The notes below the pieces were generated by a model that saw nothing but the letters and a program-made list of their open reading frames with translations, was not told the origin of the DNA and did no database searches. A stretch of DNA of 64,000 bases from Metopolophium dirhodum (lineage: Eukaryota; Arthropoda; Insecta; Hemiptera; Aphididae): contig NC_083561.1 of the NCBI RefSeq assembly GCF_019925205.1, positions 10,477,217 through 10,541,216 on the forward strand, given 5' to 3'. The translations under genes were made by a program, and so were the position numbers. Shown piece after piece: positions 39,331 to 52,888 of the stretch (position 1 is its first letter; each line of letters begins with the position of its first letter).

Positions 39331-41505
39331 TACAATTATTTATGCAGAATGTAGTAGATAGTACCTAAAAAATGTATACTTACCTTAATATAGTCAATAG
39401 TTAGTGATATACTTGATAAAGGTTAAACTATACATGCGTCAAGCAGGCCTATCTAAGTACCTACCCAGGTGAATGTGATTAGATATGTTACTATACTATA
39501 TGTCTATATTACTGTGTTCGATAATTGAATGATTTTTAGTAGGTACCTAATACATTTCACAATTATAATTTCAAAGAACATTACGAAATTGAATAGTTCA
39601 AAACGTATTCAACGCATTCAACAGGTTTACGTGGCATATTTGTGTAAATAAAAAAATATAACTAGTAAAAACTAAATTATAATTTATTACTTATAATATT
39701 TATATTATATAATCCTATATTTCTAAACTATTTGTGTAACTATTTACCTTGTCTTACATTTTGTGATTATAACTGCGGTTTTTGAACATACGCTGTGCAG
39801 AACCAAATCTATATAAATATATAATATAACATAGGTAGTATAATAATAATTACTATGTATAATTAATGGTACCTATACATACAGATAAACAATTATAAAA
39901 TTAGGATATAGGACGTACAAATATAAATGCCTACATACTTTAATTAATTTAAGCACTAAATATAGCATTAGTATTTTATTAATATTATCGTATTAATTAA
40001 AAGTATAGTTCTTTATATAATTCACATTAAATATTATATAAGTGCATGTAAAATTATTATTTAAATGTGTCAAGATTTAATATTCAGATATGTGTGAGGT
40101 AATTTACTGTATAGTGTATACATAGGTACTATCCAGTGTATAGTAGGAATACCTACCGTCTGCACAGTGCACACTTAATTCGTCACCGTGTATAATCATA
40201 ACTATAAATACTATAATAAGCATTTCTATATCAGACATCAGTGAAGTTCAATAATTATTTTTTACAAATACAACAATGTTGTCTCACTTTGATTTATGAT
40301 ATCATATTTCCATCTACAATCTAATAATTTATCGCTGCTTCAACTTATAAGTGCATTAACCTTTTAGTTATAGTTACTGATTATTACTATTATTGAATTA
40401 TTCAATTAATATAACCTGCATAATATTATCTCATATTTTATTCACAGATATATAATTATATTTTTAATTCACAAATAACGAATGCTATTCATCGATATTC
40501 GATTGTTCACCAAACTACCGAAGTATAAATATAACCGAATATTAAGTATATAGGTAGTACCTACTTATTTCATGACGCCAAGAATATCAAAAATTATTTA
40601 AGTAAAAAATTTAATATATTGAATATTGATAAACTATAATATACGAAATGGTTTTTTAAGCATGCTAACTCCCATTTTTCTCTTTAATAGTAGGTGCATT
40701 TATTTAAATTCTGATTTTTAGAATTCTTAATAAGTACGTAACGACTTTATTTTCAAATTTCTGATATTGCTTGTACTACATTTATGAGTGACTGAGTCCA
40801 GTGGCGATACAAACTTCAATTTCTTTAATGAGAACCCACATTATTTACTGCAAATTACCATATTACCATAGAGTTATATAACTCAAAACCTACTCATTCA
40901 AGTGTTTACATCAACATTCGACTCCCGATGTATTTACTATTTAGCATTTACCGAAAGTGGACATAGAATATACACGGATTTTTGAGTTCTTACACTCCAT
41001 AATTTTTCATATTTGTTGTTTATTATAATAATTAATGTTATTACATTATTACATTATTATTCAATGAAATTTAAAATTAACTAAATAATAGGTACTACTA
41101 GTATAGATACAATTATCTACTATACTAACTATAAGGTTTATACCTAAATAGTACCTACGACCTACCTGCCTACCTATACTATTTATTATTTACCAATTAA
41201 CTATATAGTTATGGTGCGATGATGATTGCAACAATGATTGAGATTTTATATTACATAGATAAACGGTGACCTATGAACAGAAAATATTATATCAGAGGAT
41301 AATAATCTGTACTATATATACCGGTCTATACGATATAATTATACTGTTGGCACTACGGTAGGCGGTAGCACTGCACAAACAAGGGAATCAACAAATTATA
41401 ATAAAAATAATGGGTACATATAAAAATAAAATTATGTAATAAAGTAATTACTTATTAATAAAACTTAAATCCAATTTTATTTTTTTTTGGCTTAAAATAA
41501 ACCAT

Positions 41506-41757
41506 TTAGGCCCTTTGCCGCAACCACCACTCCTCTCCATTTGTCATAGGTACTGCCTTTGTCTCTTCACCATTAAGTATATTCAACAGGATAAGGCATT
41601 TGTTAGTTCTGTAGAGTCCAGCAATTTCTGCAGCGGTCTTTTTCCCTCCATTTGGTGACTTCTTCGATTTCTTCGATTGTATGGCGATACGTGTCCTGTC
41701 CACCGCGCGTATCCTACTGATTTTCACTGTTGCCACTATCTCTGTATTGTTTAACAT
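41506..41757 (-). other. unassigned 83-codon ORF, possible gene or transposon fragment
   Basis: Opens at 41757 (MLNNTEIVATVKISRIRAVD...), with a Lys/Ser-rich middle (SKKSKKSPNGGKK) and a tail NGEEWWLRQRA. The block is more GC-rich than its flanks and has protein-like composition. No family is recognised and no splice partner seen. It directly adjoins the repeat at 41795, so it may be element-derived. Confidence 0.25.
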
Positions 41758-41794
41758 GTTTATTACTTATTCATTATTTCATATTCTCCGGCAG

Positions 41795-42587
41795 CGGCTT
41801 CTTTGGTGGGTGAAAAGTAAAAATTTTCCAGTAGTTTTCAAAAGCGCCGGGAAAAAAAAAGAACAATTAAGGAAAATGGAAATTTTTACGCAAAATTGAT
41901 TTTTGACAAAATCGACTTTGACAAAATCGACTTTGGTTTTTGGTGTAACTCTAAAACAAATTACTGTAGATGAAATTATGACTGAATGTTTGTATTAGAA
42001 TTTTCTATACACAATAACATTTTCAAAATATTTTAAGCTTTTTACGGACATTTTCAGTTTCTAATTTTTTTAGTTTTTTATTCTATAAATACCAATCAAA
42101 TTTTATTTATCGAGTAAAACAGCTTGAAAATTTATTAGAAGGCTCCTAATATATTGTTTCAAAGGCAGATGAAAAATATTAAAATCCATAGTCAACATTT
42201 TTTATTATACGCATTTAAAGTTCAAATGTTGATAAAATTTTTCAAATTTCAAATTTAATAATTATTTTGTAACAAAACGTTTATAAATTGTTTAACATTT
42301 ATAGCTAAGGATTGAAAATTTAAAATAAGATTCCACGTAAACAGGTTATATATAAATTACTTTATTCACAATAATATCATCTATAATAATATTATCTATA
42401 TCATTACTATAGTAATATCATACCGTCGTCGCTCAGAATCGTTTTTCTTATACAATGATATTATATTATCATTGAATTCAAATTTAATACAATCCATTAC
42501 AGTGACCCCCTTGTAACCTACTGTACAGCATAGCGACACCCACTTGCCCGCCTTTTTTCATATTTTAGCTCCACTCAGAATCTAAAA
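41795..42587. repeat. dispersed 'TCTGAGCG' repeat family copy
   Basis: Shares AAAAGCGCCGGGAAAA and the GGAAAATGGAAATTTTTACG region with the complement of 46190-46260. It also has the ACAATGATATTATA block of position 1 and ends CCACTCAGAATCTAAAAT. Confidence 0.6.
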
Positions 42588-43629
42588 TGTACAATAATAT
42601 GGCAAATTTGAGTTCAATAGTTCCAATTTCTTGTAGTTAGCTTTAATATTAGAGTGAATTTACCTATATTATCATTTATCATCAAACTTGATGGTATTAT
42701 CTGTGTTTAAATATTGATTTTTATATTTAAATTTTTTTAGCAGATTATGAGCATTTTTAAATTGTAGTATTTTATATACTCAAAATAACACGCGTAAAAA
42801 TTAAAATATTGTAAAAAACCAACAAAGAATACTGATAATATTCTTACCCTAAGGTTTAATAATAATCAATAGGTATATAATTCCATTTTTAATCCATTTT
42901 TATAATTTTTAAATAAGTTTAATTAATTTATATATATTCATAAAAAGGTAATATTACTTATTATATTTGATCTATAATATTTGTATTTTGACTTCCAAGC
43001 ATAACAATTTAATAGGTATATAATGACTAATAATATCAATATGTATACTTAGGTTAAGATCAAACGAATTGTAAAAGGATTTCAATACATAAGTGAAACC
43101 CATTTCTATGTAATAAGTAGATAAAAACATGTTTTTTTATTTAATTAGAACTATTCTAAGAAATATATGAAGTACCATTATTTTCAATTAAACGCGTTTT
43201 GTTCAAAGTGAAATTATATAAATATAGTAAATAATGATATTTGACCTACAAGTTAATAAGTATACATTTTTCATGAAAACTAAGCCTACATGAATCAACC
43301 CTGAGGGTTTATCCTATAGTTGACGGATGTACAATATTGTAAAATTTATACCTGATTATAAACTAATATTATAATAATTTTCAACGAAAACGTAAATGCT
43401 GAAATATCATAAATCAAAATATATTTTGCATTCCATTTATCTGCATTCTACGTATCTATACCGGCTATTCCTTCCGATTATTAGTACAGTTTTAATATAG
43501 CACAATAATATGTTTAACTGGTATTGTTATACTAAGGCACAACAACATAACTGATTACATAGGTAAATACCTAGGTACCGATTATTCAAGAATAATTTGT
43601 ATCCAGGGACCAGGAGCAATGGTTATCAG

Positions 43630-44032
43630 TAGGGCTAGGAAGTGTTGTTGTATTTGCATGTTTTTTTTAGGACTATTAGATTTGATTAGGTACCGAGTAA
43701 GCTTGAAATTAATTTCAAGACACTACGAAAAAAATATTAATAGTTTATACAGCATATTTTTGCATATTTAGTGGTTTTTTAGTTTTAACTGTTTTAAGAG
43801 TATAATATTTGTATCGTGTTTTACAAATCCTTAGTTGACGTACAATTTCCCGTTTTTATTAATAAATATTTTGTACAAATTTATTATAATATATAAAAAT
43901 ATTTGTATTTGTGAAAATTGTGAGTAAAAATAAAAATAAGTGCATATTTTTATAAGGCATATTTGTACTATTTTATGCGCATAAGTACAATGCATATTTA
44001 GTAAATTTTAAGTGCATTAAATCCGAGCCCTA
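43630..44032. mobile_element. 403-bp hAT-like non-autonomous element
   Basis: Begins TAGGGCTAGGA and ends TCCGAGCCCTA (inverted). Flanks GTTATCAG (43622-43629) and CTTGTCAG (44033-44040) agree at 6 of 8 positions, consistent with an aged 8-bp duplication. Internal TGCATATTTAGT motifs occur near both ends. No ORF. Confidence 0.6.
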
Positions 44033-45545
44033 CTTGTCAGTTATCAGTTAACATTTTATCAACTTCCGAATAACCGTAAAATCTGAAGTCTGCCTATACA
44101 GTATACAATGTAGGTAGGTAGGTTAGGTATACATGGGTGATGGATATTCAACATTCATAGAATACATTGTTGTAAAGAGTAAATTGTAATTGGTTTAAAG
44201 TATAATATTATTATATATAGTTGTAAAATATTAAAAATATCAACAATGTTAAAAGAAGACCTTGAAGGATTGGCTCACCGGTACGATTTTAAAACCGGGA
44301 CAACAACGCGGAACACGAAATGCAGATTTACACGAATTTATACGAAGAACGTAGTACGCACCTATTATTATATAAGAGAAATAATATAACGAATCAATAA
44401 AATGTTAACAGCAATATAAATAACCATTATACAGACATCGTCGACGATGACTGGAATTTCGAGATATATTTATAAATGCTGAGAATATACGCGAACCACT
44501 TCAGGGTATGTTATAGAAGTATAATCAGATGATCCAATACTTATGGTTATGGGATTATTGGGATGGGTGTGTTCAGTGTTGCCGTGTTGCGTTATGATAG
44601 TTAAATCTGACATTTTAAGTACCTAGGTATCTGATATACCTATAAATATTGGCCTATCACATAACCGCATGGTAAAAAGTAAAAACGATGGTTTATTGTG
44701 TTATCGTGTTAAAAAGAAGCCCATGATTACATTATAATATTTCTGAATTTTCATATTAGCAGTTATTAGTTGTTATAGGCAAATACTCATTACACATTTT
44801 AAACACATTCAATTTAATGTAAAAAAGTATTTAATTTAGTACTCATTTTTTACGAAATATGCATATTGAGACATATTGAGAATTTCAAAATAGGTGGATA
44901 TACTATATAAGTACAAACCTAATTGGTACCTATATATTATATAATCATATTTTTATTTTTATTATTTTCATATTTTCATATTATTAAATGTTATAATATA
45001 ATATGTGTACTATTCTCGTTGTTGTTTGAACTAACAATTATTAATATTTAATATTATAATACTTGATAAGTCATAAATCATAATATATAAATGAAATTAT
45101 AAGTTATAATGTAATCATATTTTCTTCTTATACATAAATAATTTTGAGACTTTATCACATACGGTCGACACTCGACAGTCATTACATTTTTAAACTATAT
45201 TCTGTGTGGTACTGTGGTTACTGAATTATTGTAATAATCCTATTCACAATATTGAATATAATAATATACAGTAGCCACTAGCCAGTGCCAGGCGCCTACC
45301 TATATGGTTTGTCTAATCAATTAATATACATTATTAGCGATCATTGCAGTTTGTGGGACTAGAATCGAATCAATTCATTTTTAACAAAGTAAAATTATAC
45401 CAACCACTATAATGATCATAAATTACATTTTTTTTAGTTAAATTTTTGAATTATATTTTATATGAGTTTATAACAGAATAATTAGAAATCCTAATTATTT
45501 AAACATATTTAGCTTCCGGTGATGGGATCATGGATAACACGAATT

Positions 45546-46443
45546 AAAAAAAGTGGGCAAGTGGGTGTCTCTCTGCTGTACAGAAGGTTACAAGTGAGTC
45601 ACTGTAATGGATGGTGTTAAATTTGAATTCAATGATATAATATCATTGTACAAGAAAAACGATTCTGAGCGAAAACGGTCAGTCAGCATATGATATTACT
45701 ATTTACTAAGCATATTTGATGATATTATTGTAAATAAAGTAATTGATATAATATAACCTATTTACGTAGAACCTTGTTTTAAATTTTCAATCCTTAAATA
45801 TAAAAGTTGAACGTTTTATATATTTTTAACTACAAAATAGTTATTAAATTATAAATTTGTTAAATTTTGTCAAAATTCGAAGTTCAAATGATTATAAAAA
45901 AAAATTGTGCCTATGTATTTTTAATATTTTTCAATTGCTATTGTAACATTATATCAGAAGCCTTGCATTAAATTTTCAAGCTTTTTTACCCAAAAAATAA
46001 AATTGTAATGATATCTATAGAAAAAAAAACAAAAAAATTGATAACTGACAATAACCGTCAATAGCTCAAAAAAATCAAATTATTTTGAAATTTTTATTGT
46101 GTATAGAAAATGCAAATATAACCAACCAGTGAAAATTTCATGTATTTACGTTCATTTGTTTTAGAGTTAAACCAAAAACCAATATCGATTTTGCGTAAAA
46201 ATTCCCGTTTTTCCTTAATTTTTCTTTTGTTTTTCCCGGCGCTTTTGAAAATTATTGAGAGTTTTAAAATTTGACCTCCCGAATGCACCAAATAGATTCA
46301 CTTTCCCATCGAACAAGATACCGTTGAAGAAAATCGAAACAGTTTTACTGCCCCAAAACATGATGAATGACACAAAAAAAAAAAATAAAAAACACACATC
46401 ATTGTAAAATCAATACATTCATCGCGCCGTTCAGAATCTAAAA
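45546..46443. repeat. dispersed 'TCTGAGCG' repeat family copy
   Basis: Left end GTGGGCAAGTGGGTGTCTCT and AACGATTCTGAGCGAAAACG; right end CATTGTAAAATCAATACATT followed by CATCGCGCCGTTCAGAATCT. The 60-74 codon minus-strand ORFs here are translations of the repeat. Confidence 0.6.
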
Positions 46444-47209
46444 TCCTAAGCATACAAAAAATGTAACAATAAAAAAAATGGTAGATTATAACTACAAACA
46501 GGCAAAAACAAAAAAATTTCAAACAAAATATTTTAGAAAGAAAAATTAAACAATAAATTGCCTATGTAATACTTATGATATCGTCAGTAGGTCAGTTTTC
46601 GAGCGTGCAATCTTTAACGGTGACATCGTCGAACATATGAATAAACGAGACTAAATAAGTATATACAGCCGGCCACCGAGGAATCGTAATTGGTAGTTAC
46701 CTATACGAAATATGAAATTCTATAATATTATGATTGGTAGAGCCAAATTGTTGTAGTTGTCGTCGGTTTGTTTTATATTAATTATGTCAACATATTATTT
46801 TTTTTTTTTTTGGTTCTTATGAACATGACACATATTATTATAATTAATAACGACCGATTCGCTATTAATTATTATTGCTTCTACAATACAATATGTGCCT
46901 CTATTCGGTAAATATTCCTCATCAGTCATCTCATGGCGGTCGTTTCGAGATCATTTTTGGGACAATTCTTGTTCGAAGACGTGAGATTATAATATATAAG
47001 CGACTATTATTTTATCCGAGTATGCCGGGTATTTTTTTCTTCACTCGCACACCGTAGTTGTAGTTACGACTTTACGAGTTACGACGTAAGTCTGACGCTG
47101 TATTATATTTTTATATTATAATATTGCAACAGATAATATAAAATATTATAATAATAATATGTTTACCGACTGTATACACGAAGACCGCCGTATTAATAAT
47201 AATATAATG

Positions 47210-47688
47210 CGCTAAGCAAACGCGACGAGACGACTACGATTACGCTACGGAATGGCCCTCGGGTGGGAGGCGGAGAGGAGGAGCAGTCGCGGCCGCGTAT
47301 ACTGGTCCGAATGTTCGGCGCAGTGGGGGCGAGGGGGCAAAGGAAGGTTTTTACGGTTATGAGAAGACACCTGTTCGCTCGGATTCCTACTCGCTCAGGT
47401 TCAGTCTCCGGCGAAGACCTCGTGGCACGCATATTATATCGTCGTCAGTCATTTCGCGGCACCGGTTAGCGGTACTACGGTCGTACTCGTGTGTGTACGT
47501 GCGTTATTGTGTTTACTACAGGTAACCCGCGTCTTAACGGCGACCCGACTACGCAAACTATCGTTATTTTATTCGATTTTGGGAATTTATTTCCACCGAC
47601 TCCGTCGCGACGAATCTGCTGTGTAACTATACACCACGCAGCGGCCATCGAGGACCGTCCACTGGCCACTGCAGAATAGGTGCTGAAC
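47210..47688 (+). promoter_or_regulatory. GC/CpG-rich island, likely promoter and non-coding first exon
   Basis: A sharp rise in GC and CpG within AT-rich DNA. The block ends in CTGAAC followed by a consensus donor GTAAGT at 47689, as for a 5'UTR exon on the plus strand. A second possible donor (TACAG|GTAACC) lies near 47520. Several short ORFs on both strands (60-79 codons) are by-products of the GC-rich composition; none has domain character. No downstream coding exon could be joined. Confidence 0.45.
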
Positions 47689-50053
47689 GTAAGTGACAAT
47701 CACTATATTATATCGAAACAACAACAATGTTTTATAATACTGTTGACTTTCGGTAAATCAAAGTTCAAGGGGGATAAAAAATTCGAGGTATCAAAAACCA
47801 ATATTATGTGCTATGGTATTTCTTGGAAATTTTTTTTATATTTGAGATAGGTACTGATCTCAAATGTCGAGATATTATAAAGGTTAGAGTTGCGAGAGTC
47901 TACTGTAATATTATTGACTACGTGCGGACACGCCACCCTTGCAGGCGGCAGCTGTCTTACGCCCTCCTGGGGAGGACTCGTTGTCATTACTATTATATTT
48001 TATAAATATTTTACTACCTACTACGCCGCAAACATTCCCGAAAACAACTCTGTCGACGATGACGCAGTTATGAACAAATATTTTGGCCGCGCCTCGCCTA
48101 CTCTTAGGTTTTATATTTTGACGGCGATTGCAAAATTATACATTTATTTATTATTAATTTTTTTAAACATAACCAAATACGTCATTTTTCTATGTCATCC
48201 TTCACGTTTAACTGACATAATCAATTGTCTACAGGAAACTGATATAGGAATTTTGAATTCCGAATAATATTTAGATTAGTCGGTAAATAAAAATATAAAC
48301 GCGCATTCACAAAATTAGTTCTTACACCCAAAAATGTGGGATAACATTTATCATTTCGATTAATTATAAATTCTATTCTTGTTGATTTCGTCCAAAACTA
48401 AAAATATAGATTAATCAGTAACCTATACCTATTTTATATTTCAGTATACTCCATCGAACATATTTTGTTGACAGATTGACGTTTTAACGTAATAAATAGG
48501 TAGGGACTACTACCTAGGTAGATATTCAAGTATTGTATTATCATTGCTATGATTCTATAGTCCTATATATAATTATTAGAGATACGTTTGTTGTGTAAAC
48601 ACTCTGGGAGTAGTTTATATACGTAGGTATTATTATCGACTATGTTTAATATTTAGTGTTTATGCTTTGATGATTAGAGCGAGTTATTAAAAATAGGAAA
48701 TAGTTACGCAAACGTTGGTACAAGGCAGGTGTATCCGATTCATTTAAAAATACTTTTTATGCAGTTTATCTAAAAAACTTACTACATGGATTTGATCATG
48801 TCTGCAGTATGTCAACATTCTATGCAATGAGTAAGTTAAATAAACAAATCATGCTTCTTTTGGTTATATAATTATATAGCAATAATTTTTACTCTATATT
48901 TTTAATTATATTTTATGTATTAAGAAACAAGTTTTTTTCATTCAATATCGTGGAAATAACTATTGTTTGTACTTAGTATTTCGTACTTCAACATCGGTTG
49001 CAATTTTATTATTAATTGATTATAAATACTATAGTAATAATATTGATAGGTATTATAATTTATAATAATTTATAATCAATGTTTTTACTGATGACAATGT
49101 TTAACTAACAATTGTGTTACTCGTTCCTGAAACGCATTCATTGGATAATTTACAATATTATATAAATCAAGTAATAAAAATATTGTAGGGGAATTATAAT
49201 ATTTTGGATGTGTTAATTTGCTTCCAGTTTTTAAATACCTACATGACTATAACAGTTTATATTTTATTTAATGCATGGTTGATGCACTTTTCTTTAAAAA
49301 AAAATCATAAATTAACACGAACCAAATTCATTGAATTAAATAATACACACGGTACCTACCTATATATTGTATGAAATAATGAATTCTAAAAGACAATGGA
49401 AAAATCATATGCAGAAAGTGAAATTTTGATCACTCTAATGAATAATGACCATACATTATCGTAATTTTGTACTCGCATATAAAATAATTTTAATTCTTTA
49501 CGTCTTTCATAATGCATATATTATGTATTTTGTAATTCAATATTTTATTCTTTGAAGAGTAGACCTACCAATTGAATTAAATCTTATAATATGTTTAATG
49601 TTCTAAAATGTAATGAAAGTATATGATGCCTTTTGGTTAGTATGATGTATAAAGTGTAACGTAAAACTATGCAAATGATTTAACCGTGATACACGTTCGT
49701 TTTTTAAAATATTTAAATGACATATTCTATTATTATTTATTTCTAAAACAACAAATTTGAGTATTTGACATTGGAAAATATTCTTTACCTGCAGCTCATC
49801 CTACGGATTACGTCTCATACTAGTCTCATACTAACCTATGATTGTAAATTATAATGGACCTTAATAATTATTAAAGGCTTATTTTATGTTACAAATGTCC
49901 AGAAATTCATTGTTATTTCTTGTATTTTTGAATTACTATGATTATTATTTGACAAACATATAATTTTAAAATCACAAATATGAAAATAAATTAATATTTT
50001 ACTCCCATATTTTTGTTATAAAAAAAAAATATATATATATATAACACATAAGT

Positions 50054-50253
50054 ACATCTTGAACGCGTGACTTGACTCGCCCATTGAACATGTTTAGGAG
50101 CATCGGCGTGCTCTCCAAACCACCCATCATACTCTCCATTAAAACATAAGTGCCGCTGTCGGGAATTTCATTTCGAAAAGTAAGAAAATTGGTATTTTTA
50201 AAAACATTCTGTGTGATCGCCCACGAATGCGTAACAATAATCGAAATGGACAT
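50054..50253 (-). other. orphan ORF, possible exon or retrocopy fragment
   Basis: From ATG 50253 the frame reads an unremarkable start, then RNEIPDSGTYVLMESMMGGL and ESTPMLLNMFNGRVKSRVQD, which has normal protein composition in AT-rich DNA. It then runs into an (AT)n tract. No splice sites or known domain identified. Confidence 0.25.
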
Positions 50254-50431
50254 GAGTCAAACTGTACTCACTATGCCATGTTTTTAATAATTTATAGGCA
50301 ATTAATAAAACAGAGAAATCTTGATGTATTCAATTATTACCGTAATTTTATCGATAACATTAACGGTGAAAATAAAAACGACATTCCAATTACAATTTGG
50401 TGCACTTTGTCTGCATATAGTTAAATATTAG

Positions 50432-50433
<2 letters not shown>

Positions 50434-50474
<41 letters not shown>
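50434..50474. repeat. (GT)n microsatellite, about 20 units
   Basis: Uninterrupted GT dinucleotides following GGC and preceding ACTCGGGTGGG. Confidence 0.95.
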
Positions 50475-50478
<4 letters not shown>

Positions 50479-52778
50479 CGGGTGGGTCACTTGTTGGTGG
50501 TTTCCAACTGCTGTTTACTATATTTTGTTTTTTTTATTTAATGTTGGATTATTTTTTTAACACAACCACCAAAGATGTATTGTTAAAACTATTGAACGCA
50601 TGAATGAAGCTGATTGAAAACGACCCACATACAGGCCACATGCATTGTTTGCAGTAGTTAGCCCATCATGTATATTATAATATATAGTATATACCTATCA
50701 TCTATTCACATTAAGCGCCCCGGGGAAACAAATAATAATAATAATAATGCAACGGAGTCATTATTCCATAACACGAGCCAATCCTACATTTCCTATTTTG
50801 GCCTATACCGAATATTTTGGTAATTTCTTCGTTCTTCATTGGAACCAAACACTGAAACATATATACCTATACGATATATTATATTATTTTCAATGTTGTA
50901 GTATTTTAAATTTAATAAAACAGTAAAAAAAACCTTTAAAATAATTAAATAGTAAACACTAAATAACTCTGGGAATGAACGTTTTGCGATCCGTTCTGTT
51001 AACTTTAATTGTATTTGTCCCAAGTTAAAATTTAAAATGTGGGTCTATATGAATAAAGTAAACAATGATTATGGTTGTTTACTTCGATTAATTATAAATA
51101 GTGATTTGTTCCCAATACTCTAGTTTGTTTTTTTTTTAAATAAAATGTAAAACGTTGGTAATTTTGGTAGGTATAAGGAATAAATTAGTGTATTTTAAAT
51201 AAAAATATCAATAATATTTACAGGATGTTTCACCAAGCATACTTTCACCCTTTTTCTTTAATAATACAGTTAATCAACATCTGATTTTTGGAATTTTTTA
51301 ATATACCTAGGTGGCTAGGTCTTAAGTCTTAAAGAATATATTTTCAACTTCTTGAGATTTATCAAAGTTCCTAATCCTTGAAGAGTGTCAGTGGAGATCC
51401 AAACTTCTGTATTTAAAATGAGAACCCCTTTTTTATACTGTAAAATTTTTATCTCCGGGGTGCCGCTACTGGGTGACTTCCCCCTCCCGTCAATCAAATC
51501 TCATCAAATTTACTTATTATATAAAATGTAAATACAGATTGTAAATATATTTATTTTATATATTTATTTTTGTTCAATAAAAAAAAAAATATAATAAAAT
51601 ATTTATCGGATATTTTTTTGAACATTTTGTTGTATCCAAATAAAAATTTGAACGATTAGTTTTTGAGTTATTTAACTTTGTATACTAAAAATTGATAATA
51701 GTTTCATAATAATGGGTTTTAAAGATATATATATATTGAAGCAATTTGAAAATTTTAGTAATTAATATTAATCTATCAATATTTATAAATCTGTAAAAAT
51801 GTTCTTAGATTATTTTTATAAATACTAAATTCAATATTATTTTACATTTTTGTAAATCCATTTTAAGGTCTGTTATCCTTAGTATAAACATTTCGATAAC
51901 TGGGGAACTATACATTTTAATTTTAAATTAGGTACATTAACATTTTCGAAAAAATTATCAATACTAAGTAATTTACACTTAACAGTAAAAAAATTTGGTT
52001 TCTAAACAGAAGTGTCTAATGTCTATTGCCACAAACACTCTTTAAGTAGTTAAAAAATCTTTTGAATTTAAAAAATTTGATTAATAAAGGGAAAATGGAA
52101 GTGACTGAGTGAATCACTCCATCTATCTTATTAGCATATAGGACATAATATGTAATAGCATTGAGTATAGCTAATATCTATACTCAATGGTAATAGTTAT
52201 AACTATAACTATACCTATTTAAATGTATATGATAATGAAAGTTTAATTCCTGGTTTGAAAAATAGTTGGTAATCAATCACCATAACTGTATTATGCACTT
52301 AACTAAATACAAATACCAGTATAATAAGTAATAACTACCATGACTATATTGTTTTCTTTGATTTTTAGAAAACATATTTTCATTAAGATTAAGAATAACC
52401 GAATAATTAAGATTAAGAATAATAAGTAATAATTAATAACCACTCTTCTCTAGATTGAATAATACAAACAACATGCAATTTTAAGGTTAATTTTTCAGTT
52501 CATGGTATCCAATGCCACATTTTTTTCAATTCTACCTACACTAATTACAGTCAGGAATAATAGGTATTATGCAAATAAACTATACAGTAATTTAAATTTT
52601 AACTTGCAAAATTTAGATAAGCCTAAAGATTTTAATTTAGTTATTATTTAAATTAATTATAATATATAGGTACCTATACAATTATACATATATTGAAAAT
52701 TACAATATGTACACGAATTATATCTACCTATAGGTACAATAGTTAATAAGTTATAACTTATAAGTATGTGTCATCTAT

Positions 52779-52888
52779 CAGTGCCGTAGACAGGAATTTA
52801 ATATGCTGGGGGGGGGGGAGTTATTACATATTATATAATACATTTATAAGCTTTCCCTCTACCCCCTCCCCCCGTGTCTACGGCCCAG
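52779..52888. mobile_element. 110-bp CAGTGGCGTAGAC-type MITE
   Basis: Starts CAGTGCCGTAGACAGG and ends GTGTCTACGGCCCAG (inverted). Flanks TCATCTAT and TCATCGGA share their first five bases. The interior G10-11 and C-rich tracts can pair. Confidence 0.6.

Larger units (their letters stand above)
32892..47160. other. gene-poor, repeat-rich interval
   Basis: About 14 kb without a supportable gene. Contains TATAACCGG/GAACCGG-type simple sequence (34075-34185), a retroposon tail (35700-35900), a possible hAT end (36866), dispersed repeats at 38362, 41795 and 45546, a small hAT-like element at 43630 and an unassigned ORF at 41506. Otherwise AT-rich. Confidence 0.55.

Noticed and set aside
46094..46522. 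Overlapping minus-strand ORFs rich in Phe and Lys
   Set aside because: Translations of the dispersed 'TCTGAGCG' repeat, which recurs non-coding elsewhere in the window.
47890..48267. 125-codon plus-strand ORF
   Set aside because: Starts in GC-rich and ends in AT-rich sequence with no domain, no splice context and low-complexity hydrophobic tail.
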